Assembly (NCBI GenBank): GCA_015067435.1
Contig: SVMM01000013.1
Span: 1 to 64,000, forward strand
Length of the DNA stretch: 64,000 nucleotides
Reading direction: 5' to 3'
Origin: Oscillospiraceae bacterium
GTDB lineage: Bacteria; Bacillota; Clostridia; Oscillospirales; Oscillospiraceae
Notes under the pieces: model-generated
What the model saw: the letters and a program-made list of their open reading frames with translations, nothing else
Told to the model about the DNA's origin: nothing
Databases searched by the model: none
In this document: in pieces, positions 1-8,150 of the stretch
How the letters are laid out: every line of letters begins with the position of its first letter
Position numbering within the stretch: position 1 is the first letter of the stretch
Translations under genes and position numbers: made by a program

Positions 1-1169
1 TCGTCGATGATGCGGTAGCCGTACTGCATCACCGCGGTCGTAACCTGGATGCTGCCCGCGCCGAGCAGGATGAACTCCAGCGCGTCGGACCAGTTCTCGA
101 TACCGCCCATGGCGGAGAGGTGCATCCCCGCGAGCGCCGGGTTCTGCCCCAGCTCCGCGATGAAGCGCAGCGCAATGGGCTTTACCGCGTTGCCGCTGTA
201 CCCGCCCACGGCGGACATCCCGTGCACCGCCGGCGCGGAAACGTACGTATGCGGGTTGATGCCCGTGATGCTCTTGATGGTGTTGATGGCGGCGATGCCG
301 TCCGCGCCGCCGCGCTTCGCCGCCTCCGCCGCGGGGCTCATGCGCGCGACATTCGGCGTGAGCTTGGCGAGCACGGGGATCTTGCAGCCTCGCTTCGCAG
401 CGGCAGTAAAGCGCTCCACCAGCTCCGGCACCTGCCCGATGTCCGAACCGAGACCGCCCTCCGCCATGTTCGGGCAGGAGAAGTTCAGCTCGACGGCATC
501 CGCGCCGTTCTCCTCGCACAGCCGCGAAAGTTCCTCCCACTCCTGCTCGTTCTGTCCCATGAGAGAGGCAAGGATGAATTTCGTCGGGTAGTTTTTCTTG
601 AGTTCGCGGAAGATCGCCATGTTCTCCGCGACAGAGTGGTCGGAGAGCTGCTCGATGTTCTTAAAGCCGATGATGCTGCCGTTGTCGCCGGTGATGGCAG
701 AAAAACGCGGCGACGCCTCGTGGATGTCGAGCGAACAGATCGTCTTGAATGCCGCGCCCGCCCAGCCGGCCTCGAATGCGCGCGCACACATATCATAGGT
801 GCTGGCGACCACGGACGACGACAGCAGGAAAGGGTTTTCCAGCGGCACGCCGCACAGCTCCGTGCGCAGCAAATCCTCGTTTTCCGGCAGAGCGATCTCC
901 AACGCGGGCTTGACCTCGTCGTACAGGCGCGTCAGCAGCAAGCGGATCGGCACCTCATGCGCGCGAACGCAGGCGTCCTCGCAGGGTGCGGAGCAGCCCG
1001 CGCATGGATTCCCGGCGGGCAGGCGCGCCGCGGCGGCCTTCTCGTCGTCGAACCAGATCCCGCGCAGCAGCGCCGCGCAGTCGAGCTTCCCGCAGGCTTT
1101 GGTGCAGGGCGCGTCGCCGCAGAGCGCGCAGCCCAGCATATCCGGTCGATAGAGCTTTCTTTCAAACAT
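1..1169 (-). CDS. preA: NAD-dependent dihydropyrimidine dehydrogenase, PreA-like (3' end cut by window edge)
   Basis: Predicted FMN-dependent dehydrogenase of the dihydroorotate/dihydropyrimidine dehydrogenase family, which reduces uracil or thymine in pyrimidine degradation. About 389 residues are visible and the frame is open to the window edge. Residues 1-90 are Cys-rich (C14, C17, C22, C26, C31, then CAGCSAPCEDAC near 56-67) and resemble a shortened iron-sulfur domain of the type at the N terminus of eukaryotic DPD and GltD. The TIM barrel starts near residue 105 and contains ELNFSCPN, AKLTPN and the AMGGIENW phosphate-binding stretch. The ATG at 1169 follows GGAGGA. In E. coli PreA the iron-sulfur part is C-terminal, so this arrangement is unusual. 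Another DHOD-family oxidoreductase is the main alternative. Confidence 0.82.
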   Translation of the reverse strand, partial: MFERKLYRPDMLGCALCGDAPCTKACGKLDCAALLRGIWFDDEKAAAARLPAGNPCAGCSAPCEDACVRAHEVPIRLLLTRLYDEVKPALEIALPENEDLLRTELCGVPLENPFLLSSSVVASTYDMCARAFEAGWAGAAFKTICSLDIHEASPRFSAITGDNGSIIGFKNIEQLSDHSVAENMAIFRELKKNYPTKFILASLMGQNEQEWEELSRLCEENGADAVELNFSCPNMAEGGLGSDIGQVPELVERFTAAAKRGCKIPVLAKLTPNVARMSPAAEAAKRGGADGIAAINTIKSITGINPHTYVSAPAVHGMSAVGGYSGNAVKPIALRFIAELGQNPALAGMHLSAMGGIENWSDALEFILLGAGSIQVTTAVMQYGYRIID

Positions 1170-1239
1170 AATGCTTCCTCCGCAGACATTCTGGTTTCCC
1201 GCCTCCGCACACCGGGGGGGGCGGGCGGCCGTCTTCCGG

Positions 1240-2790
1240 TCAGTCGGCAAACGTCACCTTCACGGGATCAAAGGTCACAAGCGGCTCCCACGTGTCCAGA
1301 TCCATCGTCCGGAGCGTGATCTCAGCTTCCTTGACCGTGGGGATGTTGTCATAGTCGATGTCAAGGGAAATGCTCTCCACACAGCGCTTTCCGGCGGGGA
1401 TATCCATACCGAAGAACGCCTCGACGGCCTTGCCGTCCAGCTTGATCTCCGCCAGCTCCAGCGACACTTCCTTGCTGCCGCTGTTATAGGCATAAACGGC
1501 GATCTGCGGCCCCGCGTATTCGTTGTTCTCCGCCTTGCAGACGACCACCTTGAGGCCGTCCTTGTCGTAAACGGCCGTCCCCTCCTGATCGTAAGAGACG
1601 CTCTTGTCATACAGGCTGGTCTTGACCGTCACCGGCTCGCCGAAAGCAAAATAATCGTACTCGTATCCGTCCTCGATCTTTTCGACGGTATACGCGCTCA
1701 TCTTGAGCTCGATCTCATAAACGGCGGCGATGCCCTTCTCCCGCAGATAGTTCGTACCCACATGGAAGTCTCTGCTCTCCCCCGCGGGAACGATGGCGTC
1801 CTCATAAGTAAACCCATATTGTCCCTCCGTGGGAACATACGTGGAGGGAGACACGGAATAGGTGTTCACAAAGAGCTCGCTCGCATCCACGCCGATCAGC
1901 TTCCCGGTGCCGTTTTCGACGGTCAGGTTCAACAGAGGATCACCGTAGTCGTCATTTCCAATACCTGTAAGGGTGACCTTCACGCCTTCCTTGTCCATCA
2001 CCACGGTCTTGGGGACGATACCGGTTTCGACGGGCTCCGCGGGTTCGTTTGCCTCTGCGGCGGCAGCCGACGCAGCCTCATACTTCGACGCGCCATAGAG
2101 GAAGTAGACCATCTCTCCGCGCGGGCACGGATCGTTGGGATGAACAGCCATCGCCTCCATGTCGATCATGTCCTCGCTCAGGATGCTGTTCATCAGCGCC
2201 CATGCGATGGGAAGCTCGAAGTAGTCTCCCTCCTTTACATCGGTCAACCCGTCCTCGGAACGCAGCGCCTCAATGAGAGCCTGCACAAGGGCGTTGCCGA
2301 GATCGTCGAGCGTCAGCGCCGACATGTCGTCGGGGATCTCCGCCGCCATCGCGGCGTCAAAGGGGCTGTCCTCCATGCGGTAGAGCATGGTGAGGATCAT
2401 GCCGCGCGCGCAGGTGACGGCCGGGCTGAACATGCCGCTGCCCGTGCCGTTCGTAATGCCCTTCTCCACCGCCCACTGCACGGCGGTCTTGTACCAGCCG
2501 TTGTTCGGGTCGCTCTCCACGTCGGTGAAGGTCTGCGTCTGCGCAGGTTCGGGCTTTCCCGCCATCCGCCACAGGAAAGTGACGGCCTCGGCGCGCGTCA
2601 CGGTGTCCTCCGGGGCAAATCTCCCGCCGCCCTTGCCGTTGGTGATCTCCTTCTCCACCGCCCACTTGACGGCCTCCGCGTAATAGGCGTCCGCCGCCAC
2701 GTCGGTGAATGCGTCCGCCGCGAAAACCGGCGCCGTGCCGAGGGTCATCACGACCGCCAGCAGCAATGCAAAAAGCTTTCTGCGCTTCAT
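1240..2790 (-). CDS. Exported protein with S-layer homology (SLH) domains
   Basis: 516-residue exported protein with a signal peptide (residues 1-25, cleavage near VFAAD). Two clear SLH repeats follow (about 26-82, FTDV...WAVEKEITNG...VTRAEAVTFL, and 87-145), and a degenerate third lies near 195-235. SLH domains bind pyruvylated secondary cell-wall polymer, so the protein is expected on the cell surface. The C-terminal half (about 255-516) looks like two beta-rich modules with related openings (TVVMDKEGVKVTLTGI and TAVYDKDGLKVVVCKA), suggesting an internal duplication; I do not recognise a function for them. GGGAGG precedes the ATG. It lies 27 bp after the SLH/HAD gene, so cotranscription is likely. 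Confidence 0.85.
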   Translation of the reverse strand: MKRRKLFALLLAVVMTLGTAPVFAADAFTDVAADAYYAEAVKWAVEKEITNGKGGGRFAPEDTVTRAEAVTFLWRMAGKPEPAQTQTFTDVESDPNNGWYKTAVQWAVEKGITNGTGSGMFSPAVTCARGMILTMLYRMEDSPFDAAMAAEIPDDMSALTLDDLGNALVQALIEALRSEDGLTDVKEGDYFELPIAWALMNSILSEDMIDMEAMAVHPNDPCPRGEMVYFLYGASKYEAASAAAAEANEPAEPVETGIVPKTVVMDKEGVKVTLTGIGNDDYGDPLLNLTVENGTGKLIGVDASELFVNTYSVSPSTYVPTEGQYGFTYEDAIVPAGESRDFHVGTNYLREKGIAAVYEIELKMSAYTVEKIEDGYEYDYFAFGEPVTVKTSLYDKSVSYDQEGTAVYDKDGLKVVVCKAENNEYAGPQIAVYAYNSGSKEVSLELAEIKLDGKAVEAFFGMDIPAGKRCVESISLDIDYDNIPTVKEAEITLRTMDLDTWEPLVTFDPVKVTFAD

Positions 2791-2817
2791 AGAATCAACC
2801 TCCCTGGTCCAAACGGT

Positions 2818-4326
2818 TTACTTTTTGGTCACGCCCTCGCCGTAGATGGTCGTCCAGTCGTTTTTCATGGAGATCGGCACCCAGTCAAACTCCTCACAGA
2901 GGTCGAACATCTTCTGTGCCTTGCTCTCGCTGCCGTTCTCGCGCACGGTATCGTCGCAGCAGAGCATAAAGGCAAGGCTCGGATAGCGGTTGCCGCTCGT
3001 CACATACTCCGCCATGCTGGAGTCGCCCGTGGAGTTACCAAACGAGAGCACCGGCTGCTGCCCGATCTCCTGCGCGATGACGGTTACTTTATTGGTCTTG
3101 AGGTTCTTGATGAGAAATTCGCCGCCGAGGAGCAGCTCATCCTGATCGGTAAAGGTGTACTTGAGGCCGTCCTCGTCACCCTGATGCGAGGCGACCAACA
3201 GCTCGTCGGAGCCGATGATCTGCCGGTTGGGCAGGCCCAGCGGCGAATTGTCCGCGATGCCGCGCACGATCAGGCGGTCGGTGCCGCTGACCACGTAGAC
3301 GGTAAAGTCATTCGCTTTCAGAAGCTCCACGACCTGTAACATCGGGCGATACCAGCCCTCGCCCCGCAGCATTCCGTCGTAGCTCGGCATGGCCTGCTGC
3401 TTGAACGCCTGAATGTAGTCGTTGAACTCCTTGAGCGTCATGCCCGCGAACGCGGAGGCGACCGCCTTGCCGTGGTCGACCTCAAGACCGGCAAAGGACT
3501 TGCCCGTCTCGTTCTGCTCCTTGATCTTATTCGCAACCTCTTTTTCAAAGTCGGACGCCTTGTCCTTGTAATCCGGGTCCTCCAGCACGCGGTACTTGAG
3601 GAGCGTGTAGTCGAAATAGTTGGGATCTGTCTCGCAGAAGAGCGTGCCGTCCAGGTCGAACACGGCGATGCGGTCCTCCGCGGGGATGAAGCCTTTGCTT
3701 CCCTCATCCGTGATCACCTTCAGGTAAGCGAGCAGTTCGTTCTTCGCCGCAGCGTCATTCGTCCAGAGCGAGAGCGGATCGGCCATGCTGTCAAAGCGCT
3801 CCAACGCCTCCGCCAGCTCCGCGCGCGTGACCTTGCCGTCGGCGGCAAGCAGAACACGTCCGCCCTCGGTCTTTTCCGCAAGCAAGCCGTTGGCGAGGGC
3901 AAACTGGAAGCCCTCCATTGCCCACGAAGGCGTGGTGAAGGCGTCGTCATAGCTCAGGATGTTCGTGTTCTGCGCGGCGGTGAAGTCCATGCCCTTGTAG
4001 CGCGCATAACGGCAAAGCATGGCGGCAAGCTCCGCGCGAGTGACGGTGCGTCCGCCGTCGAGCAGCCCGTTTCCGTCTCCGTTCACAACGCCCGCGCCCT
4101 TCGCCCAGACGGCGGCGTTTGCGTACCATGTGCCCGCCGCGTCCTCGAATGCGACGGACTGGATCACCATGGGCTGCCCCTCCCGCTCATAGAGCGTCTG
4201 GAGCACCTCGCCCCGCTCCACGGGAGCGGCGGGATCGGCCGCAACGCGGTTTTCCGACGCATATACGGGCGCGGCAAGACTCATGACAAGAGCCAGCGCC
4301 AAAATCAGGCTGTTGAACCTTTTCAT
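2818..4326 (-). CDS. SLH-domain protein fused to a HAD-family phosphatase
   Basis: 502-residue exported protein. A signal peptide (1-23) is followed by SLH-like repeats (about 50-180, including TWYANAAVWAKGAGVVNGDG and TVTRAELAAML). From about residue 195 it becomes a haloacid-dehalogenase fold. Motif I is VFDLDGT with the nucleophile and acid Asp224/Asp226, motif II is VVSGTD and the last motif is GNSTGDSS. Secreted HAD enzymes of this sort are usually phosphomonoesterases; the substrate here cannot be read from sequence. The fusion suggests a phosphatase tethered to the wall. AGGGGAG precedes the ATG. It is the upstream partner of the other SLH gene. Confidence 0.85.
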   Translation of the reverse strand: MKRFNSLILALALVMSLAAPVYASENRVAADPAAPVERGEVLQTLYEREGQPMVIQSVAFEDAAGTWYANAAVWAKGAGVVNGDGNGLLDGGRTVTRAELAAMLCRYARYKGMDFTAAQNTNILSYDDAFTTPSWAMEGFQFALANGLLAEKTEGGRVLLAADGKVTRAELAEALERFDSMADPLSLWTNDAAAKNELLAYLKVITDEGSKGFIPAEDRIAVFDLDGTLFCETDPNYFDYTLLKYRVLEDPDYKDKASDFEKEVANKIKEQNETGKSFAGLEVDHGKAVASAFAGMTLKEFNDYIQAFKQQAMPSYDGMLRGEGWYRPMLQVVELLKANDFTVYVVSGTDRLIVRGIADNSPLGLPNRQIIGSDELLVASHQGDEDGLKYTFTDQDELLLGGEFLIKNLKTNKVTVIAQEIGQQPVLSFGNSTGDSSMAEYVTSGNRYPSLAFMLCCDDTVRENGSESKAQKMFDLCEEFDWVPISMKNDWTTIYGEGVTKK

Positions 4327-4377
4327 GTTTCAGATTCTCCCCTCTACTGCTGTTGATCTCTCTGCAGGCGGCTTCCT

Positions 4378-5037
4378 TCAGCGCCTCAGATACTCCGACG
4401 ACACGGGAAACTCGAAATAGGTATCCGGATACGGCTCATTCCGCAGGGCAAAATGCCACCATTCGCAGTCGATCGGCGCAAAGCCGTTGCGCACCATAAC
4501 GCGCTGCAAAAGCATCCGGTTGTTGTACTGTTCCTCCGTGACGCCCCGATAATCCGGATGCGACGCTTCGCTGAACAGGTCGAAGGGGCTGCCCATGTCC
4601 AGTTCCTTCCCCGTTGCCATATCGAGCAGCGTCAAATCGACCGCGCTGCCGCGGCTGTGGCTGGACTGCTTGGCGATATAGCCCTTTGCAAAAAGCTCCT
4701 GCTTCTCCAATTCAGGGTAGAAGTACGGCTTCATGCGGATGTCCTGATCCTCGATGCCCCACAGCACAAAGCGTCTGACCGCGCAGGCAGGGCGATAGGC
4801 GTCGAACACCTTCAGCCGATACCCCTGCACGATCATCTCGTTGCTGACGGACTTGAGCGCCCGCGCCGCCTCGATCGCCAGCAGCGCGCAGGGCTCCTCA
4901 TAGCCGTCGATCCGCTCGCCGATGAAATTATAGGTGGAATGATAGCGGATCTCCTGCACGATATGCGGCACATAGTCCGCCAGCAGCACGAACCCCGACG
5001 GGTCCATGGTCACGTCGTTCTTGCTGTCCCTTCGCAT
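4378..5037 (-). CDS. D-alanyl-D-alanine dipeptidase (VanX/DdpX-type, peptidase M15D)
   Basis: 219 residues, close to the family length. Zinc-ligand motifs of the VanX family are present: SSHSRGSAVDLTL (SxHxxGxAxD) and, near the C terminus, CEWWHF (ExxWH). Family members hydrolyse D-Ala-D-Ala, in vancomycin resistance or for recycling of the dipeptide. No vanR/S/H/A homologue is nearby, so a housekeeping or nutritional role is the better inference. I chose the ATG at 5037 because GGAGGGG lies 8 bp upstream; the open frame extends further but that part overlaps the transketolase gene. No signal peptide is seen, so it should be cytoplasmic. Confidence 0.88.
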   Translation of the reverse strand: MRRDSKNDVTMDPSGFVLLADYVPHIVQEIRYHSTYNFIGERIDGYEEPCALLAIEAARALKSVSNEMIVQGYRLKVFDAYRPACAVRRFVLWGIEDQDIRMKPYFYPELEKQELFAKGYIAKQSSHSRGSAVDLTLLDMATGKELDMGSPFDLFSEASHPDYRGVTEEQYNNRMLLQRVMVRNGFAPIDCEWWHFALRNEPYPDTYFEFPVSSEYLRR

Positions 5038-5099
5038 CGTGTTTCCCCTCCGTTTTTCATGCAGGGCATGCCTGCATGATCCGGTGAACAAGATAATTA

Positions 5100-6041
5100 T
5101 TACTCTTTCGCCATCTCGGCTGCGACTTCGATGATATGCTCCTTCGACAGGCCGAACTGCTTGAGCAGCTCGACAGCGGGACCGGAGTGTCCGAACTCGT
5201 CGTTCACGCCGATTCTGCGCACCTTGGTGGGCTGCTTCTCGCTCAAAAGTGCGCACACGGCTTCGCCGAGGCCGCCGATGACCGAATGTTCCTCGCAGGT
5301 GATGACCTTGCCGCACTCGCGCGCCGCCTTGAGGATCAGATCCTCGTCCAGCGGCTTGATCGTGCAAAGGTTGATGACACGTGCGCGGATGCCTTGCTCG
5401 CGCAGCGCCTTTCCGGCCTCCAGCGCCTCATAGGTCATCAGGCCCGTGGCGATGATGGCAATGTCGTCGCCGTCAAGCAGCACCTCGCCCTTGCCGATCC
5501 GGAAGTCCATGCCCTCCTCGTGGAACACGGGCACCGCCAGACGGCCAAAGCGCAGGTAGACCGGCCCCTTGTGCTCGTACGCCGCCTTGACCGCGCACCG
5601 CGCCTCCACGTCGTCGGCGGGGCACATGACCACCATGCCGGGAATGGAGCGCATGAGGGCGAAGTCCTCGCAGCACTGGTGCGAGGCGCCGTCCTCGCCG
5701 ACGGAGATGCCGCCGTGCGTCGCGCCGATCTTGACGTTCAGATGCGGATAGCCGATGGAGTTGCGCACCTGCTCAAACGCGCGCCCCGCGGCGAACATGG
5801 CGAAGCTGGATGCGAACGGCACCATGCCCATCGATGCCGCACCCGCGGCGACCGCCATCATGTCCCCCTCGGCGATGCCGCAGTCGAAGTGGCGGTCGGG
5901 ATACGCCTTCTTGAACATCGCGGTCTTCGTGGCGCCGGCAAGGTCCGCGTCGAAAACCACCAGATCGGGATGCTCCGCGCCAAGCTGTACCAGCGCGTTG
6001 CCGTAACTGTCGCGCGTTGCGATTTTTTTGATCTCGGCCAT
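5100..6041 (-). CDS. Transketolase, C-terminal subunit (split type)
   Basis: 313 residues carrying the pyrimidine-binding and C-terminal domains of transketolase (MATRDSYG-like start, DADLAGATKT, FDCGIAEGDMMAVAAG with the catalytic Glu, then the YLRFGRLAVPVF segment). It pairs with the upstream gene, whose stop is one base away, to make one thiamine-diphosphate enzyme of the non-oxidative pentose phosphate pathway or of a related 1-deoxysugar route. Splitting transketolase into two genes is common in Clostridia and archaea. The last residues (EHIIEVAAEMAKE) are the normal C terminus. Confidence 0.92.
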   Translation of the reverse strand: MAEIKKIATRDSYGNALVQLGAEHPDLVVFDADLAGATKTAMFKKAYPDRHFDCGIAEGDMMAVAAGAASMGMVPFASSFAMFAAGRAFEQVRNSIGYPHLNVKIGATHGGISVGEDGASHQCCEDFALMRSIPGMVVMCPADDVEARCAVKAAYEHKGPVYLRFGRLAVPVFHEEGMDFRIGKGEVLLDGDDIAIIATGLMTYEALEAGKALREQGIRARVINLCTIKPLDEDLILKAARECGKVITCEEHSVIGGLGEAVCALLSEKQPTKVRRIGVNDEFGHSGPAVELLKQFGLSKEHIIEVAAEMAKE

Positions 6042-6042
6042 C

Positions 6043-6888
6043 TTACATCGCCTCCAATTCTTTCAGCTTTTTGTCCAGCTCCGCCATGGCCTGCGCGTAC
6101 TCGTCGTCGTTCGGCGCCTTTCCGTGCCAGCCCGCCTGATCCTCCATGTACGACACACCCTTGCCCTTGACGGTGGTCATGATGATGGCGGTGGGAACCC
6201 CCTTTGTCTCCCTTGCCTTTGCGAACGCGGCCTCCATCTGGTCGAAGTCGTGGCCGTCGATCTCCTGCACCGCGAAGCCAAACGCTTTGAGCTTTTCAGG
6301 GATCGGGTAAGGGCTCATGACGTCCTCGATCTTGCCGTCGATCTGGAGGTTGTTGTTGTCGATGACAACGCAGAGATTGTCCAGCTTGTAGTGGTGGGAA
6401 AGCATGAACGCCTCCCACGGCTGACCCTCCTGGATCTCGCCGTCGCCGAGCAGGGCGTAGACGCGGCAGTCCATGCCCTTGTGCTTCGCCATCAGCGCCA
6501 TGCCCGCGGCGGCGGACACGCCCTGCCCCAGCGAGCCGGTGGACATGTCGACGCCCGGTGTCTCGTTCATGTTCGGGTGTCCCTGCAAACGGCTGCCGAT
6601 ATGGCGGAGGGTCTTGAGCTCTTCCGCCGGGAAGAAGCCGCGCTCCGCCAGCGCCGCATACAGGCCCGGTGCGGTGTGGCCCTTGGAGAGGACGAAGCGG
6701 TCACGCCCCTCCCACTTCGGGTCGTCCGGACGAATGTTCATCTCTTTGAAATACAGGTAGGTAAACAGATCCGCGGCGGAGAGGCTTCCGCCCGGATGAC
6801 CGGACTTTGCGCTGTGCGTCGCTTCGATGATCCCCTTGCGGACCCGGCAGGCGGTCATCATCAGGTTCTTTTTTTCATCAGGTTTCAT
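6043..6888 (-). CDS. Transketolase, N-terminal subunit (split type)
   Basis: 281 residues forming the thiamine-diphosphate pyrophosphate-binding half of transketolase. The cofactor motif is visible as GDGEIQEGQPWEA followed by VIDNNNLQ (GDG...NN), and HSAKSGHPGGSLS and SKGHTAPGLYA are family signatures. It is translated just ahead of the C-terminal subunit, with a one-base gap. AAGGAGG precedes the ATG, and a consensus sigma-A promoter lies 33-61 bp upstream, so this pair has its own transcription start separate from the glycerate genes. Confidence 0.93.
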   Translation of the reverse strand: MKPDEKKNLMMTACRVRKGIIEATHSAKSGHPGGSLSAADLFTYLYFKEMNIRPDDPKWEGRDRFVLSKGHTAPGLYAALAERGFFPAEELKTLRHIGSRLQGHPNMNETPGVDMSTGSLGQGVSAAAGMALMAKHKGMDCRVYALLGDGEIQEGQPWEAFMLSHHYKLDNLCVVIDNNNLQIDGKIEDVMSPYPIPEKLKAFGFAVQEIDGHDFDQMEAAFAKARETKGVPTAIIMTTVKGKGVSYMEDQAGWHGKAPNDDEYAQAMAELDKKLKELEAM

Positions 6889-6920
6889 AACAGTCCTCCT
6901 TATCCATCCTATATTGAATA

Positions 6921-6949
6921 ATTGTATAGTACCGCATTTTTTCTGTCAA
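6921..6949 (-). promoter_or_regulatory. Sigma-A promoter of the transketolase pair
   Basis: On the minus strand TTGACA (6944-6949) and TACAAT (6921-6926) are separated by 17 bp, directly upstream of the N-terminal transketolase gene. Confidence 0.8.
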
Positions 6950-7021
6950 GCCTTTCGCAGAGGCTGCAAAAGCCCCTCCGGCCTTTGATATCCGGGCAGG
7001 AAGCGTCTTGCGCAGCAGCCT

Positions 7022-8149
7022 TTACCGAATTGCCGCAATCAACCGGAGCACATCCTCCAGCGTCGCGCGATAGTACGCCGCGCTCTCGGTGGCATAGTCC
7101 GCGAACGCTCTCGCCGCGCGGTCGATGCCGAAGATCGCCGTCACGCCGAGGCCGTATGCCTCCTCAGCGCCCTCACCGACACAGCCGACGATGGCGACGA
7201 GCGGAATGTTCTTCGGTTTCGTGCGCTTTGCAATGCCGGAGATGGCCTTGCCGTGGATACTTTGCGCGTCGATGCGCCCCTCGCCGGTGATAACCAGCTC
7301 CGCGCCGTCGAGCTTCGCGTCAAAATCCACCACGTCCAGCACCGCTTCGATGCCGGAGCGCATACGCGCGTTCAAAAACGCCATACAGCCCGCGCCCATG
7401 CCGCCCGCCGCGCCCGCGCCGGGCAAGTCGGCGACGCGCTTGCTGAAATCGCGTTCGATGATCTCCGCAAGGTGGGCAAGGTTCGCGTCCAGCCGCTCCG
7501 CCATTGCGGCATCCGCACCCTTCTGCGGTCCAAAGATATGCGCCGCGCCGCGCTGCCCGCACAGCGGATTGTCCACATCAGACATCAGCGTCAGTGTCAC
7601 GCCGGAGAGCAATTCTTCCGTCTCCGTGTTGTCGATATGGGTGATGCGGTCCAGCGTACCGCCAACGGGGACGAACACCCTGCCGTCCGCGTCGTAAAAC
7701 CTTGTTCCCAGCGCTGCGGCGCAGCCGCAGCCGCCGTCGTTCGTGCAGCTACCGCCAAGGCCAAGCAGGATCTCCGTGCAGCCGTTCCCGACCGCGTGGC
7801 GCAGAAGCTCGCCCACGCCGTAAGTGGTCGTGGCGGATGGGTCGCGGCGCCCGCCCACCATCGGCAGTCCCGCCGCACTCGCCATTTCGATGATCGCACG
7901 GCTTCCGCTGCGGGCATAGGACGCGTCGACGCGCTCGCCCCACGGACCGCTGACGCTGGCCGCGACCGGCTTCGCGCCGACGGCGTCGACAAAGCAGCCG
8001 ACCGTGCCCTCGCCGCCGTCGGCGACCGGAATTGCGATCACCTCGCAGCCGGGGATGATCCGCGGGACGCTCTCGCGGGTGATCGCACAGATGTCCCGGC
8101 TGGACAGCGTGCCCTTGAAGGAGTCGGAGATGACGACGATCTTCTTCAT
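7022..8149 (-). CDS. glxK: Glycerate kinase (GlxK/GarK, type II family)
   Basis: 375 residues, full family length. Family signatures: SDSFKGTLSS at the N terminus, PVADGGEGT near residue 43, GLGGSCTNDGGCG, and AAGGMGAGCMAF. The enzyme phosphorylates D-glycerate to a phosphoglycerate (usually the 2-phospho product in this family). Its start codon lies one base after the stop of the hydroxyacid dehydrogenase gene, so hydroxypyruvate reduction to glycerate and its phosphorylation are encoded as one unit. Both products enter lower glycolysis. Confidence 0.93.
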   Translation of the reverse strand: MKKIVVISDSFKGTLSSRDICAITRESVPRIIPGCEVIAIPVADGGEGTVGCFVDAVGAKPVAASVSGPWGERVDASYARSGSRAIIEMASAAGLPMVGGRRDPSATTTYGVGELLRHAVGNGCTEILLGLGGSCTNDGGCGCAAALGTRFYDADGRVFVPVGGTLDRITHIDNTETEELLSGVTLTLMSDVDNPLCGQRGAAHIFGPQKGADAAMAERLDANLAHLAEIIERDFSKRVADLPGAGAAGGMGAGCMAFLNARMRSGIEAVLDVVDFDAKLDGAELVITGEGRIDAQSIHGKAISGIAKRTKPKNIPLVAIVGCVGEGAEEAYGLGVTAIFGIDRAARAFADYATESAAYYRATLEDVLRLIAAIR

Positions 8150-8150
8150 T

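Noticed and set aside
1171-3339. A 722-codon plus-strand open frame
   Set aside because: Antisense to the SLH genes, with low-complexity Arg/His-rich translation and no ribosome site.
4378-5037. Vancomycin resistance locus
   Set aside because: Only the VanX-type dipeptidase is present; no ligase, dehydrogenase or two-component genes of a van cluster lie nearby.
5057-5079. Hairpin TCATGCAGG/CCTGCATGA between transketolase and dipeptidase genes as a terminator
   Set aside because: On the minus strand it is followed by A residues, not T, so termination is unlikely; it may only be a chance palindrome.
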